In this document: piece after piece, positions 45,473 to 54,239 of the stretch
Numbering within the stretch: the first letter of the stretch is position 1
How the letters are laid out: each line of letters begins with the position of its first letter
Assembly: GCF_006539345.1 (NCBI RefSeq)
Contig: NZ_BJMV01000006.1
Location: forward strand, 1 to 64,000
Source: Acetobacter peroxydans
GTDB taxonomy: Bacteria > Pseudomonadota > Alphaproteobacteria > Acetobacterales > Acetobacteraceae
DNA: 64,000 nucleotides
Reading direction: 5' to 3'
Translations under genes and position numbers: made by a program
The notes under the pieces: model-generated
Database searches by the model: none
What the model was told of the DNA's origin: nothing
Seen by the model: only the letters and a program-made list of their open reading frames with translations

Positions 45473-46435
45473 ATGCACACTCTGAAAAAAATTCATAACC
45501 ATGAAATTATAGAAACATTTAATTCTATTTACACTCTTCTATGCAAACCAAACGAAAAATATCAGTCAAAATTTTTTGATAAAGTGATATTTGAAGAAAC
45601 AAAAAAACTATTAGGATACAGCCTTCCTTCAAAAATAAAAATTATTAACGAATTAAATGTTTTGCTGTCGCATTCTGATGACGACATCCGCCACGCAACC
45701 GCAGTGTTTCGCCACATCAATGAGCCAGAATATAGGAAAAAATATTCTGAATCAGGACATTTTAAAAATCTTCGGCAATTCTGGGTTTTTATTTCGAATA
45801 TTTTCGCGAATGACCCACAGACAAAAGAACTTATCCATTGGGAAAACCCCGGTGTTGACCAACCCGCTCTAACGCCACCAACATCGGGAAGTGACAAGTC
45901 TATGGTCACAAAGAATGCTCACAATGAAATAATATTTACTTTTATACCAAAAAATTTTTCCAGATCCGATATAATTAATATGTTTCCTAACCTGGAAAAT
46001 CTTGGGAGCGGTGAGTTTGGTGAGGATGCCGATATGTATGGAGATACACTGGCAGAAGTCATTGAAAATGCTCCACGATGGCATAGCGTAATATTCAATC
46101 AACAAACCATTCGAGAGTTAAAGACTTTTCTGTCCTACACTGACGAAGAAATAGACCACGCATCTTCCTTGGCCTTAATTCGGAGGTCTCCGACAGAAGA
46201 AATTGAAGAGCCGCCCAACTGGGGACGCTTTCCAACTGTGCGTGCGTTCTGGACTGCTGTGCTGAAAAGTTTTGAAAATGATGCAGTAGTGCGAAAAGAG
46301 GACAATACAGAACCCTCCGCTGCCAATGGTATCGACAACGCTCAACTCGAGCGTAAAGCTGCACGGCCTGTTCCTGGCGTCAAAAAATTACGCTCTGGTA
46401 TGATCTATTATCTTGATAGTGACACTCTCTCCTGA
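45473..46435 (+). CDS. Uncharacterised AT-rich orphan protein with internally duplicated domain
   Basis: 320 residues with no family I recognise; no signal peptide, membrane segment, or catalytic motif. It contains two related units. Residues about 57-119 read IINELNVLLSHSDDDIRHAT up to FKNLRQFWVFISNIFANDPQ; residues about 212-276 read TIRELKTFLSYTDEEIDHAS up to FPTVRAFWTAVLKSFENDAV. Shared positions include EL-x4-LS-x2-D-x2-I-x-HA, then an R-x-FW, then F-x-ND and a closing KE. Predicted largely helical and acidic. The gene is much richer in A/T than its neighbours, with codons ending in A/T, pointing to horizontal acquisition. It stands alone between the scarred GT14 segment and a DMT transporter. 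A promoter-like TATAAT lies upstream. Confidence 0.7.
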   Translation: MHTLKKIHNHEIIETFNSIYTLLCKPNEKYQSKFFDKVIFEETKKLLGYSLPSKIKIINELNVLLSHSDDDIRHATAVFRHINEPEYRKKYSESGHFKNLRQFWVFISNIFANDPQTKELIHWENPGVDQPALTPPTSGSDKSMVTKNAHNEIIFTFIPKNFSRSDIINMFPNLENLGSGEFGEDADMYGDTLAEVIENAPRWHSVIFNQQTIRELKTFLSYTDEEIDHASSLALIRRSPTEEIEEPPNWGRFPTVRAFWTAVLKSFENDAVVRKEDNTEPSAANGIDNAQLERKAARPVPGVKKLRSGMIYYLDSDTLS

Positions 46436-46553
46436 CGACACCTGCTCCGACGCTTCCCTCTGGCATCACGGCGAGGTACCAGGCCAGAGTAACCATCGGG
46501 CTTGAGCACGTTTTCGGGTTTTCATTCTCCCGGCTCTGTGGGAGCCTGCCGCC

Positions 46554-47630
46554 ATGTCCGATCCTGCCTCCCCTTTGCCGCCCGGTATTGCTCTGGCCCT
46601 GCTTTCCGCCGCGCTGTTTGGCGCGAGTACGCCTCTGGCCAAGCTGCTGCTGGGGGCAACAAGCCCGCTCATGCTGGCAGGGCTGCTTTATCTGGGGGCG
46701 GGGGCAGGACTTTTGGCCCTACGCATCGGAGCGCGGTACATCCCATGGCTGCGCCCGTTCAGCGGGCAGGAAGCGCCCCTGCGCCGGACCGACCTTGGCT
46801 GGCTGGCGCTGGCTATCCTCACCGGCGGGATGGCGGGGCCTGCGCTGCTAATGCTGGGGCTGGCGCATACGGATGCCGCCTCGGCCTCACTGCTGCTCAA
46901 TCTGGAAGGGTTGGCAACCATGGTCATTGCCTGGGGTGTTTTTCATGAAAACACCGACAGGCGTGTTCTGCTGGGAGCGTTCGCCATTCTGGCCGGGGCC
47001 TGCGTGCTGTCATGGTCGGGCTCGGGCATAACCGCCAGCCGGGGAGCCCTGCTGATTGCAGGGGCCTGCCTGTGCTGGGGGATAGATAACAACGCCACGG
47101 CCCGTCTTTCAGGCGCGGACCCGACCCAGATCACCCTGATAAAAGGGCTGGTGGCAGGCACGGTCAACCTTGCTCTGGCGCTGGCCACGGGGGCCAGCTT
47201 TCCCGCGCCTTCCTTGGTGTGCGCCGCCACCCTGACCGGGTTCGCCGGGTATGGAGCCAGCCTTGTGCTGTTCATTCTGGGCCTGCGCGCACTCGGAGCG
47301 GCGCGGGCGGGGGCCTATTTCTCGCTCGCCCCCTTTGTTGGCGCGTGCCTCGCCATTCCGCTGCTGCATGAGGCCCCCACCCTCCGGCTGGCGCTCGCGG
47401 GGGGGCTCATGGGGCTGGGTCTATGGCTGCACCTGACGGAGCGGCACGACCACGACCATACGCACGACGCCATGGAGCATGAGCACCGGCACACGCATGA
47501 TGCCCACCACCAGCACAGCCATGCCCCTAGCGAGCCAACGAACGAGCCCCACACCCACCCGCACCGGCATGTCGCGCTAACCCACCGCCACGCTCATTAC
47601 CCGGACCTCCACCACCGACACACGCACTGA
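46554..47630 (+). CDS. DMT (EamA) family transporter with histidine-rich C-terminal tail
   Basis: Inner membrane permease of 358 residues with about ten hydrophobic helices in two EamA repeats (LALLSAALFGASTPLAKLLL; GACLCWGIDNNATARLSGAD). After the last helix the final 61 residues hold 23 histidines (HDHDHTHDAMEHEHRHTHDA and later LTHRHAHYPDLHHRHTH). The tail should lie free and could bind metal ions, so the substrate might be a metal or metal-linked solute; this is inference. GGGAG lies about ten bases before the ATG, within a small hairpin (CTCCC 46527-46531, GGGAG 46540-46544) that might mask it. No metal-resistance neighbours are present. Confidence 0.85.
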   Translation: MSDPASPLPPGIALALLSAALFGASTPLAKLLLGATSPLMLAGLLYLGAGAGLLALRIGARYIPWLRPFSGQEAPLRRTDLGWLALAILTGGMAGPALLMLGLAHTDAASASLLLNLEGLATMVIAWGVFHENTDRRVLLGAFAILAGACVLSWSGSGITASRGALLIAGACLCWGIDNNATARLSGADPTQITLIKGLVAGTVNLALALATGASFPAPSLVCAATLTGFAGYGASLVLFILGLRALGAARAGAYFSLAPFVGACLAIPLLHEAPTLRLALAGGLMGLGLWLHLTERHDHDHTHDAMEHEHRHTHDAHHQHSHAPSEPTNEPHTHPHRHVALTHRHAHYPDLHHRHTH

Positions 47631-47696
47631 AGCGTATAGGCAGCGATCAGACGGCACGGCGTGGCCGGGCAGAACCCGCAGAGCCACCCGCCCCGG

Positions 47697-48098
47697 TTAC
47701 AGACTGCACGGTCGCCGTTCGATTTCTACGCCCACGCTCTCGATTTCCTCGAACACGTCCAGCTTCTCGATCCGTACCCGCACGACGCGCACGCGCGTAT
47801 CAGACAGCACGCCCGCCGCAATCCGTTCGGCCAGAGTTTCCACCAGCCGCACATGCCCCTCCGCCACAATGCGATGGATCAGCACCACCACCTGTTCGTA
47901 AGACACCGTGCGGCTGAGATCGTCCGCGCCGATTTCAAGGTCGGTCCGGTCATCCACCCCGAACCAGACCGACACGCGGATGCGCTGCGTCACCCCCTGC
48001 TCATGCGGGAACACGCCGATATTGGCGTCCAGCAGCATGTTGTTGATGAACAGGCAGCGCAGGGGCGGGCTCTCCACCCAGGGAGCGAAAATGGACAT
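47697..48098 (-). CDS. folB: Dihydroneopterin aldolase
   Basis: Folate biosynthesis enzyme splitting dihydroneopterin to hydroxymethyl-dihydropterin and glycolaldehyde; 133 residues from the ATG at 48098. The conserved NNMLLDANIGVFPHEQGVTQ, the VSYEQVVVLIHRIV motif, and HVRLVETLAERIAAGVLSDT with the catalytic Glu are present. A longer upstream frame is a shadow of the neighbouring SDR gene. It lies seven bases after an SDR gene that may provide another pterin step, at the end of the leftward dnaX-recR run. Confidence 0.93.
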   Translation of the reverse strand: MSIFAPWVESPPLRCLFINNMLLDANIGVFPHEQGVTQRIRVSVWFGVDDRTDLEIGADDLSRTVSYEQVVVLIHRIVAEGHVRLVETLAERIAAGVLSDTRVRVVRVRIEKLDVFEEIESVGVEIERRPCSL

Positions 48099-48105
48099 GG
48101 TTGTT

Positions 48106-48906
48106 CTATTCTTCCAGAGCGTCGCCGACGGCCACCGCCGGAGACCATTGCAGGTGCTGCCCCCCATCGAGTGCAAGCATCTGCCCCGTAACGGAGGACA
48201 GCGCCAGCAATGCACGGGCGGCGCCCGCCACTTCCCGCGCGGAGGTACCATGCCCCAGCGGCACGGAGGCGCACTGGCGGGCAAACTGTTCCACGGTCTG
48301 GCGCGTGCTGGGCAAAGCCGGGCCAGGCCCAATGGCATTCACCCGGATACGGCGCGGGGCCAGAGCAAGCGCCATGCTGCGGGTAAGCGTCCATAACGCG
48401 CTTTTGGACACCGTATAGCTGACGAAATGCGGCGTAAGCGACCACACACGCTCGTCCAGCATGTTCAGCACCATACCCTCCGCCCCCGTGGGCAGGGCCT
48501 TGGCAAACGCCTGCATCAGCACAAAAGGCGCGCGCAGATTGGGCTTCATATGCTGCATCCAGCTTTCGAGCGTGGCGTCATCCCACTCGTCCCGCTCAAA
48601 GGTGGAGGCGTTGTTGACCAGCACGCCCAGCGGCCCGCCCAGTGCGAGCATGGCCTGTTCAACCAGAGGCGCGGTTTCTTCCTCCCGCGCGAGGTCGGCA
48701 TGGAGCAGCACGGCCCGGCGCCCGAGGGCTTCCACCTCGGCCTGTGTCTCACGCGCACGCACGGCATTGCCCCGGTAATGAATGGCCACGTCAAACCCGG
48801 TCTCGGCCAGCATCAGCACCAGCGCGCGGCCCAGACGCGCAGCCCCGCCGGTTACAAGGGCGCGGCGTGGCATGGCGTCGGATACCGCAAACAGATCCAT
48901 CGTCAT
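48106..48906 (-). CDS. SDR family oxidoreductase (FolM-like pterin reductase candidate)
   Basis: NAD(P)-dependent reductase of 266 residues. The Rossmann motif RALVTGGAARLGRALVLMLA, the NNAS in GVLVNNASTFERD, and the active-site Tyr-x3-Lys in FVSYTVSKSALWTLTRSMAL are complete. The arginine-rich cofactor turn (HYRGNAVRARET) suggests NADPH. The ATG at 48906 is preferred because GGAG lies nine bases upstream; the ATG at 48921 is an alternative. The pairing with folB and the sequence style fit dihydromonapterin/dihydrofolate reductases of the FolM/PTR1 group, which is inference from context. Confidence 0.85.
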   Translation of the reverse strand: MTMDLFAVSDAMPRRALVTGGAARLGRALVLMLAETGFDVAIHYRGNAVRARETQAEVEALGRRAVLLHADLAREEETAPLVEQAMLALGGPLGVLVNNASTFERDEWDDATLESWMQHMKPNLRAPFVLMQAFAKALPTGAEGMVLNMLDERVWSLTPHFVSYTVSKSALWTLTRSMALALAPRRIRVNAIGPGPALPSTRQTVEQFARQCASVPLGHGTSAREVAGAARALLALSSVTGQMLALDGGQHLQWSPAVAVGDALEE

Positions 48907-48931
48907 GGTGGTGTTCTCCATTGCTTGGGGG

Positions 48932-49540
48932 TCAGGCCGGGCGGCGTGCGCCAAGGGCCGCGGCCAGCGTGCCATCATCCAGCACGTCCAGCGCGCCGCC
49001 CATAGGCACGCCCTGGGCCACACGGCTGACCGTTACCGTGCCCTGTGGCGCGGTGTACGGCGCCAGACGATCCATCAGCCAGTGCAGGGTTGTGGCCCCT
49101 TCCACCGTGGCGCCCAGTGCGAGAATGACCTCGCGCACCTGCCCCGCCTCCAGCCGCGCAAAGAGCGGAGCGATATTGAGGTCTTCCGGCCCTGTGCCCG
49201 CCAGGGGAGAAAGCGTGCCGCCCAGCACCTGATACACGCCCCGGTGCACCCCGGCACGCTCCAGCGCCCACAGGTCGCCCACGGTTTCCACCACGCAGAC
49301 CAAAGCGTGATCGCGCAGTGGGTCAGCGCAGATATGACACGGGTCCACAGTATCCAGATTCCCGCAGGACGAGCAGGTACGGATGGCCTCGCCCGCGCGC
49401 TCCATGGCGCGGGCAAGCGGCGCAAGACGGGATTGCGGCTCACGCAGCAGGTAAAGGGCAACCCGCCGCGCAGAGCGGGGGCCAAACCCCGGCAACCGGC
49501 CCAGAAGCCGGATAAGCTGCTCTATCTCCTGCCCACTCAT
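48932..49540 (-). CDS. recR: Recombination mediator protein RecR
   Basis: Part of RecFOR, loading RecA at gaps; 202 residues. The N-terminal LIRLLGRLPGFGPRSARRVA is a helix-hairpin-helix. The C4 zinc finger is CSSCGNLDTVDPCHICADPL, and the TOPRIM domain has LVCVVETVGDLWALERAGVH and VILALGATVEGATTLHWLMD. It follows ybaB and dnaX, the classic arrangement in many bacteria. Confidence 0.97.
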   Translation of the reverse strand: MSGQEIEQLIRLLGRLPGFGPRSARRVALYLLREPQSRLAPLARAMERAGEAIRTCSSCGNLDTVDPCHICADPLRDHALVCVVETVGDLWALERAGVHRGVYQVLGGTLSPLAGTGPEDLNIAPLFARLEAGQVREVILALGATVEGATTLHWLMDRLAPYTAPQGTVTVSRVAQGVPMGGALDVLDDGTLAAALGARRPA

Positions 49541-49566
49541 CCGGGTACCCTCTCGCGGGGCCAGAC

Positions 49567-49890
49567 TTAGAACGGCAGCTTCAGGCCCGCAGGCAGGTTA
49601 AGCCCGCCGGTGACTTTCTGCATTTCCTCGGCGGCGCGCTCATCCAGCTTGCGGCGGGCATCCGCGCAGGCCGCCACGATCAGGTCCTGCAGCATTTCCA
49701 TTTCAGCCGGGTCCGCCAGAGAAGGGTCGATCTTGATCGAGCGCATATCGCCCTTGCCGCTCAGCACGACGGTAACCATACCGGCCCCGGCGGCCCCTTC
49801 GATGCTGATACCTTCCAGCGTGGACTGCATGGCTTCCATTTTGGCCTGCATCTGCGTGGCCTGTTTCATCAGCGAGGCAAGGTTTTTCAT
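49567..49890 (-). CDS. YbaB/EbfC family nucleoid-associated protein
   Basis: Small DNA-binding protein of 107 residues. The N-terminus [20 protein letters not shown] forms helical arms. GVMV-type core [20 protein letters not shown] and [20 protein letters not shown] complete the fold. Its location between dnaX and recR is conserved in many bacteria. It helps organise DNA and may modulate recombination, as known for the family. Confidence 0.96.
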   Translation of the reverse strand: MKNLASLMKQATQMQAKMEAMQSTLEGISIEGAAGAGMVTVVLSGKGDMRSIKIDPSLADPAEMEMLQDLIVAACADARRKLDERAAEEMQKVTGGLNLPAGLKLPF

Positions 49891-49945
49891 TGATCGTTTC
49901 CTCTGTTTTTAAAAACCGGCAGGCCCGGTGCACGGGCCGTTCGGG

Positions 49946-52105
49946 TCAGTCCGGGGAAAGACCCGGATCATAGGGCCGTTCATCCTCGTCCAGCAGTTCC
50001 GCGTCAAGCGGCGCGAACACGAGGGAAGGGTCGTCCGCCGCCAGAGCGGGGAGCAGTTCTTCTGGAGGCAGACCGTAATCATCCAGCCCGTGTTCGGAAA
50101 CCTCGCCCAGTTCCGCATCGGGAAAAGCCTCGAGTATGGCCTGCACCAGCGGGTGGGAGGCCGCCTCCTTGCGACGGAACTGGATAACCTCAGCCCCCTG
50201 CTCGCCCAGACTGGGCTCCCCCGGCGCATCCGACAGTTCCACCCGCCATTCGATACCGGTCACACGCTCAAGCACCAGCCGCAGGCGGCGGGGCACATCC
50301 GGCGGGGCCCCCGTATCCAGCCGCAGGACAATATGCCCACGGGCGAACGAGACCAGATGCGCCGCATGGCGCAGATGCCCGTGCAGCACCGCCTCGCGCG
50401 CATCGCGCACAAGAGCCACACTCTCGCGCCATGTGCGCGGGATGGCGGGCGGGGCGGGCACGTCTTCCGCCACGGGGTGCGCCACAGGCGGTTCGGCCTC
50501 GGCTGGCAGGGGGCTGGCCTCCACCGCCATGGCGCTACCACCGACCATGCGCAGACGGGGCCTGTCCCCCTCCATACCCGGCATGGCCGCGGACATGGAC
50601 GGCACGTCAGCCACCGCGCTGGCCGTTATTCCGCCTGCCGCGCTGCCACCGGCAAACTGGCTGGACGGAGCCGCTCCGCCTGAAACGAAACCACCAGCAC
50701 CGCCCGAAGCCGGGCCGCCCGCCACAGGCCCGGCCAGCCCTACCGGGCCAGCACCAGACCGCCCGGACTGATCCGGCCGGGGCTCAGCCCCGTCCCGCGC
50801 GGCGGAAAGATGCCGCACCAGCTCCTCGGGAGAGGGCAGGTCGGCCACATAGCACAGGCGGATCAGCACCATATCCGCCGCCACCCGCCGGTCTGGCGCG
50901 GTGTCGAGTTCCTGCATCCCCTTAAGCAGCATCTGCCAGGCCCGCATCAGCACCGGCACGCTGAACGTGCCTGCCATCTGCTGGCCGCGCACCCGCTCGG
51001 CCTCGGGCATGTCCGCCGCGTGTTCGAGCGAAGGCACCGCCCGCAGACGTGAGAGCGTGTGCACCAGTTCGAGCATATCGCCCAGAACAAGCCCCGCATC
51101 AGCCCCACGGGCATGGGCGGCGTCCATCAGCGACAGGGCTACATCCGGCTGACCACGCAGGGCGGCGTCAAGCAGGTCGAACACGACCTGCCTGTCCGCC
51201 AGCCCCAGCATATCGGCCACGACCTCGGCCCCGATCACGGCATCGGAACCAGCGCCGCCGCCCTGGGCAATGGCCTGATCAAGCAGGGAAAGGCCATCAC
51301 GCACCGAGCCATCGGCCGCACGGGCGATCAGGGCCAGCGCATCGTCCGAAAGGCGCACCTGCTCCTTTTCGGCAATTCGCTCGAACAGGCCCGCCAGAGC
51401 CGACTGGGGCACGCGCCGCAGGTCGAAACGCTGGCAGCGCGACAATACCGTAACCGGCACCTTGCGCAGTTCGGTGGTGGCGAAAATGAACGTGACCTGC
51501 GCCGGAGGTTCTTCCAGCGTCTTGAGCAGCGCGTTGAAGGCATTGCGCGAGAGCATATGCACTTCGTCGATGATGAAGACCTTCATCCGCCCCTGCATGG
51601 GGCGGAAGCGCGTGGCCTCGATAATCTCACGCACGTCGTCCACCCCGGTGCGGGAGGCGGCGTCCATTTCCAGCACATCGGGGTGGCGGTCTGCCAGAAT
51701 GGCCACGCAGTTGGGGCACACGCCACACGGATCAGCCGTGGGCCCGCCCTGACCATCCGGCCCGGTGCAGTTGAGTGCGCGCGCGATAATCCGCGCCGTT
51801 GTGGTTTTGCCCACCCCGCGCACGCCTGTCAGCATGAAGGCATGAGCCACCCGCCCCAGCGCAAAGGCATTGCGCAGGGTGCGCACCATGGCCTCCTGGC
51901 CAATCAGGTCGTCAAAGGTGGTGGGGCGGTATTTGCGGGCCAGCACGCGGTACGGAGCGGGCGCGCCAGACACGGCAGGCGCTGGCGTCTCGGCCACGGG
52001 AGCCTGCGGAGGGGAGGGGGCATCACCGAACAGACCGGGGCCTTCCGGTTCAGGGCTGGGCAGCCCTTCATCGCCCGTGTGCCAGGCGTCTGTATCTTCG
52101 CTCAT
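49946..52105 (-). CDS. dnaX: DNA polymerase III subunits gamma/tau
   Basis: Clamp-loader ATPase of 719 residues. After about 50 variable residues comes VLARKYRPTTFDDLIGQEAM. Walker A is TGVRGVGKTTTARIIARALN, the zinc module is CGVCPNCVAILADRHPDVLE, and the DExx box is KVFIIDEVHMLSRNAFNALL. A sensor arginine lies in VTVLSRCQRFDLRRV. A long Gly/Pro/Ala-rich linker (about residues 460-570) joins to the C-terminal tau domain that contacts DnaB/DnaE. Whether a shorter gamma form is made by frameshifting was not assessed. The SRP RNA gene lies just upstream. Confidence 0.97.
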   Translation of the reverse strand: MSEDTDAWHTGDEGLPSPEPEGPGLFGDAPSPPQAPVAETPAPAVSGAPAPYRVLARKYRPTTFDDLIGQEAMVRTLRNAFALGRVAHAFMLTGVRGVGKTTTARIIARALNCTGPDGQGGPTADPCGVCPNCVAILADRHPDVLEMDAASRTGVDDVREIIEATRFRPMQGRMKVFIIDEVHMLSRNAFNALLKTLEEPPAQVTFIFATTELRKVPVTVLSRCQRFDLRRVPQSALAGLFERIAEKEQVRLSDDALALIARAADGSVRDGLSLLDQAIAQGGGAGSDAVIGAEVVADMLGLADRQVVFDLLDAALRGQPDVALSLMDAAHARGADAGLVLGDMLELVHTLSRLRAVPSLEHAADMPEAERVRGQQMAGTFSVPVLMRAWQMLLKGMQELDTAPDRRVAADMVLIRLCYVADLPSPEELVRHLSAARDGAEPRPDQSGRSGAGPVGLAGPVAGGPASGGAGGFVSGGAAPSSQFAGGSAAGGITASAVADVPSMSAAMPGMEGDRPRLRMVGGSAMAVEASPLPAEAEPPVAHPVAEDVPAPPAIPRTWRESVALVRDAREAVLHGHLRHAAHLVSFARGHIVLRLDTGAPPDVPRRLRLVLERVTGIEWRVELSDAPGEPSLGEQGAEVIQFRRKEAASHPLVQAILEAFPDAELGEVSEHGLDDYGLPPEELLPALAADDPSLVFAPLDAELLDEDERPYDPGLSPD

Positions 52106-52176
52106 GACCTGCCCGAAGAAAGAGAATTACACCTGCCGGTCAGGCTGGCCGCATCGCCATCAATGGCGGGAAACAG

Positions 52177-52280
52177 GGTGGAAAGCCGGACACTGACCCG
52201 GATGAAACTCGTCATGGCTGCTTCCTTCCGGACCTGACCGGGTTGGCAAGGTATCCGTCCACCGCCGACTTTCCAATGCC
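52177..52280 (-). ncRNA. ffs: Signal recognition particle RNA (4.5S, small bacterial type)
   Basis: Minus-strand reading contains the highly conserved apical region GGTCAGGTCCGGAAGGAAGC followed by AGCC, the SRP54/Ffh-binding internal loops and GGAA tetraloop. The 5' arm TGGAAAGTCGG (52275 down to 52265) pairs with CCGGCTTTCCA (52189 down to 52179), closing a long hairpin of about 100 nt. Ends are approximate. The gene sits about 70 bp upstream of dnaX on the same strand, a recurrent location. Confidence 0.93.
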
Positions 52281-52402
52281 CGGTCTAGCATCAAAGCACC
52301 CGCCATGCCAAGGGCGTGCCTGCCGGGTGCGCTTGTTTCTTTACGCATGGCGCGATCACGGGCTAAAAAACGCGACACACCATACCACACAGGTTTTGGA
52401 GA

Positions 52403-52882
52403 ATGTCCCCCGTGTCTGGTTCGCATACCGCGCCTGTCGCTCCACCTGCCCTCCACCTGCCTGCCAGCCGCGCCCGCAAAATCGCCCGTCTGGCGCCGGC
52501 GCTGATGGTGGCTCTGGCTGGTTTTCTCTCCCTCCCTCCGGCCGCGCGGGCCGAAGAAGACGGCGTGGCCCCACGCGATACAGAAGCCAATATCCTGCTG
52601 CACAAGGAACTGGCGGTACTGCATTTCAAGCCCGAAGCCTCAAGCAATGCCTGTATTGATGCCCTCAAGGAACTGCACGCCACGCAGGATGTGCTCAAAA
52701 AGGAACAGGACGACAACCGCACCCGCGACCTGACCGTGGCCGAAGACGTGCTGGACTCGGATGTAGAAACTGCCTCCGAACGCTGCGCGCCCGATGCCCG
52801 CGCCCTGTGCATGGCCCCCAACCCCAGCCCTGCGCTGGTCCGTGCGTGTGAAGCCATAGACAGCCTGCCCGAGAACGACTGA
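52403..52882 (+). CDS. Hypothetical exported protein with four cysteines
   Basis: 159 residues, unrecognised family. The N-terminus has basic residues and a hydrophobic run (RLAPALMVALAGFLSLPPAA) ending in an AxA-type cleavage site (ARAEE, about residue 50), so it is probably secreted to the periplasm. The mature region of about 108 residues is polar and helical, with cysteines in SNACIDALKE, SERCAPDARALC, and VRACEAIDSL, which could form two disulfides. An AGG lies nine bases before the ATG. It is followed after ten bases by the nagP-like gene, so it may be part of the aminosugar operon. Confidence 0.65.
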   Translation: MSPVSGSHTAPVAPPALHLPASRARKIARLAPALMVALAGFLSLPPAARAEEDGVAPRDTEANILLHKELAVLHFKPEASSNACIDALKELHATQDVLKKEQDDNRTRDLTVAEDVLDSDVETASERCAPDARALCMAPNPSPALVRACEAIDSLPEND

Positions 52883-52892
52883 CCACACAGCC

Positions 52893-54239
52893 ATGAACAG
52901 CCCGGCGGCCCCACCTCCCGACCGCTCCGCCTGCCCGGCTGGTACGTTCGGGTGGGGGCCGCTGGCGTACATGGCCGGGCTGTTTTTTATCATCGGGTTT
53001 GCGACATGGCTCAACGGGCCGCTGATCCCGTTTGTGCAGGTTGCGTTTTCTCTTGATGATGTCAGCGCTTTTCTTGTGCCGCTGGTTTTCTACATCGCCT
53101 ATGTCGTCTTTGCCCTGCCTGCGAGCCATCTGGCCGCGCAAACCGGGCCAAAACGCACCCTGCCGCGCGCACTGGGCGCTATGGCGCTGGGCATGGCCAT
53201 AACGGCAGGCGGGCTGCACGCGGGACTGTACCCACTGGCCCTGACTGGCCTGCTGACACTGGGGGGCGGACTGGCGTTTCTGCAGGTGGCGGTCAACCCG
53301 TATGTCACGCTGCTTGGGCCACATGCCCGCGCGGCCCAGCGTATTGCCATCATGGGTGTGTGCAACAAGCTGGGGGGCATTGTCGCCCCGCTCGTGCTGG
53401 CCGGGCTGGCCATGCGGAACATGGGCGGACTGACCGCCAGCCTGACCCATGCGCCCGATCCCTCCACCAGCGCGACCCTGCGCGCGCAGGCGCTCGACGC
53501 TCTGGCGGGGCCGTATCTGGGCATGGCGGTTTTGCTGGCCGCCGCGGCATTCGGCATCGCCCGTGCGCACCTGCCCGACCTGAGACGTGCTCCCTCATCA
53601 GCTCCGTCGCATGAAGGTGCATCTGCCACCGGCCAGCCTCACACCACGCTGACACGCCCATGGCCGTTGCATCCTCGTGCCCTGCTGGGGGCGGGGGCGA
53701 TGTTCCTGTATGTCGGGGTTGAAGTTCTGGCGGGAGACGCCATCGGCACCTATGCACGCGCAAGCGGACTTCCCCTGAACCAGTCAGGATTTTTCACAGC
53801 ACTCACCCTGAGTTGTATGCTCGCAGGGTATCTGTGCGGGCTGGCACTCATTCCCCGCCGCATCTCGCAGGAGCACTACCTGCTGCTGTGCTGCCTTGCC
53901 GGAGCCGGGCTGGCGCTTCTGGCCTGCGCGACACATGGCTATGCCTCGGTTCTGTGCCTTGGGCTGTTCGGCTTTGCAAACGCCATGATTTTTCCATCTC
54001 TTTTTCCTATCGTACTTCGCGGAAACGCCGCTGACAGCGCGCGCATATCGGCGCTGCTGGTCATGGCCTATAGCGGGGGCGGTATCATGCCACAGGTTTT
54101 TATCCGCCTTGCGGCGCATGTCGGCTTTCATCCGGCTCTCGCACTGGTCAGCCTGCCATCTTATCTGATGATCGCTGTGTATGGCTGGTATTTTTCACGC
54201 CCCCGTCCTCTCGCCCTTATGGAACAGGCCCCCTCATGA
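52893..54239 (+). CDS. nagP: MFS sugar transporter (NagP/FucP-like)
   Basis: Major facilitator of 448 residues with about twelve membrane segments, in the FucP family: GLFFIIGFATWLNGPLIPFV, and GGGLAFLQVAVNPYVTLLGP. Its stop overlaps the nagA start by ATGA (54236-54239). Since NagA deacetylates N-acetylglucosamine-6-phosphate, uptake of N-acetylglucosamine is the most likely role; this is a context inference and other aminosugars are possible. A proton symport mechanism is usual for the family. No kinase for the imported free sugar is nearby. Confidence 0.85.
   Translation: MNSPAAPPPDRSACPAGTFGWGPLAYMAGLFFIIGFATWLNGPLIPFVQVAFSLDDVSAFLVPLVFYIAYVVFALPASHLAAQTGPKRTLPRALGAMALGMAITAGGLHAGLYPLALTGLLTLGGGLAFLQVAVNPYVTLLGPHARAAQRIAIMGVCNKLGGIVAPLVLAGLAMRNMGGLTASLTHAPDPSTSATLRAQALDALAGPYLGMAVLLAAAAFGIARAHLPDLRRAPSSAPSHEGASATGQPHTTLTRPWPLHPRALLGAGAMFLYVGVEVLAGDAIGTYARASGLPLNQSGFFTALTLSCMLAGYLCGLALIPRRISQEHYLLLCCLAGAGLALLACATHGYASVLCLGLFGFANAMIFPSLFPIVLRGNAADSARISALLVMAYSGGGIMPQVFIRLAAHVGFHPALALVSLPSYLMIAVYGWYFSRPRPLALMEQAPS

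Noticed and set aside
43591..46435. A mobile element (IS or integron) carrying the GT14 and orphan genes
   Set aside because: No transposase, terminal inverted repeats, target-site duplication or tRNA attachment site was found; only diverged direct repeats derived from chromosomal sequence.
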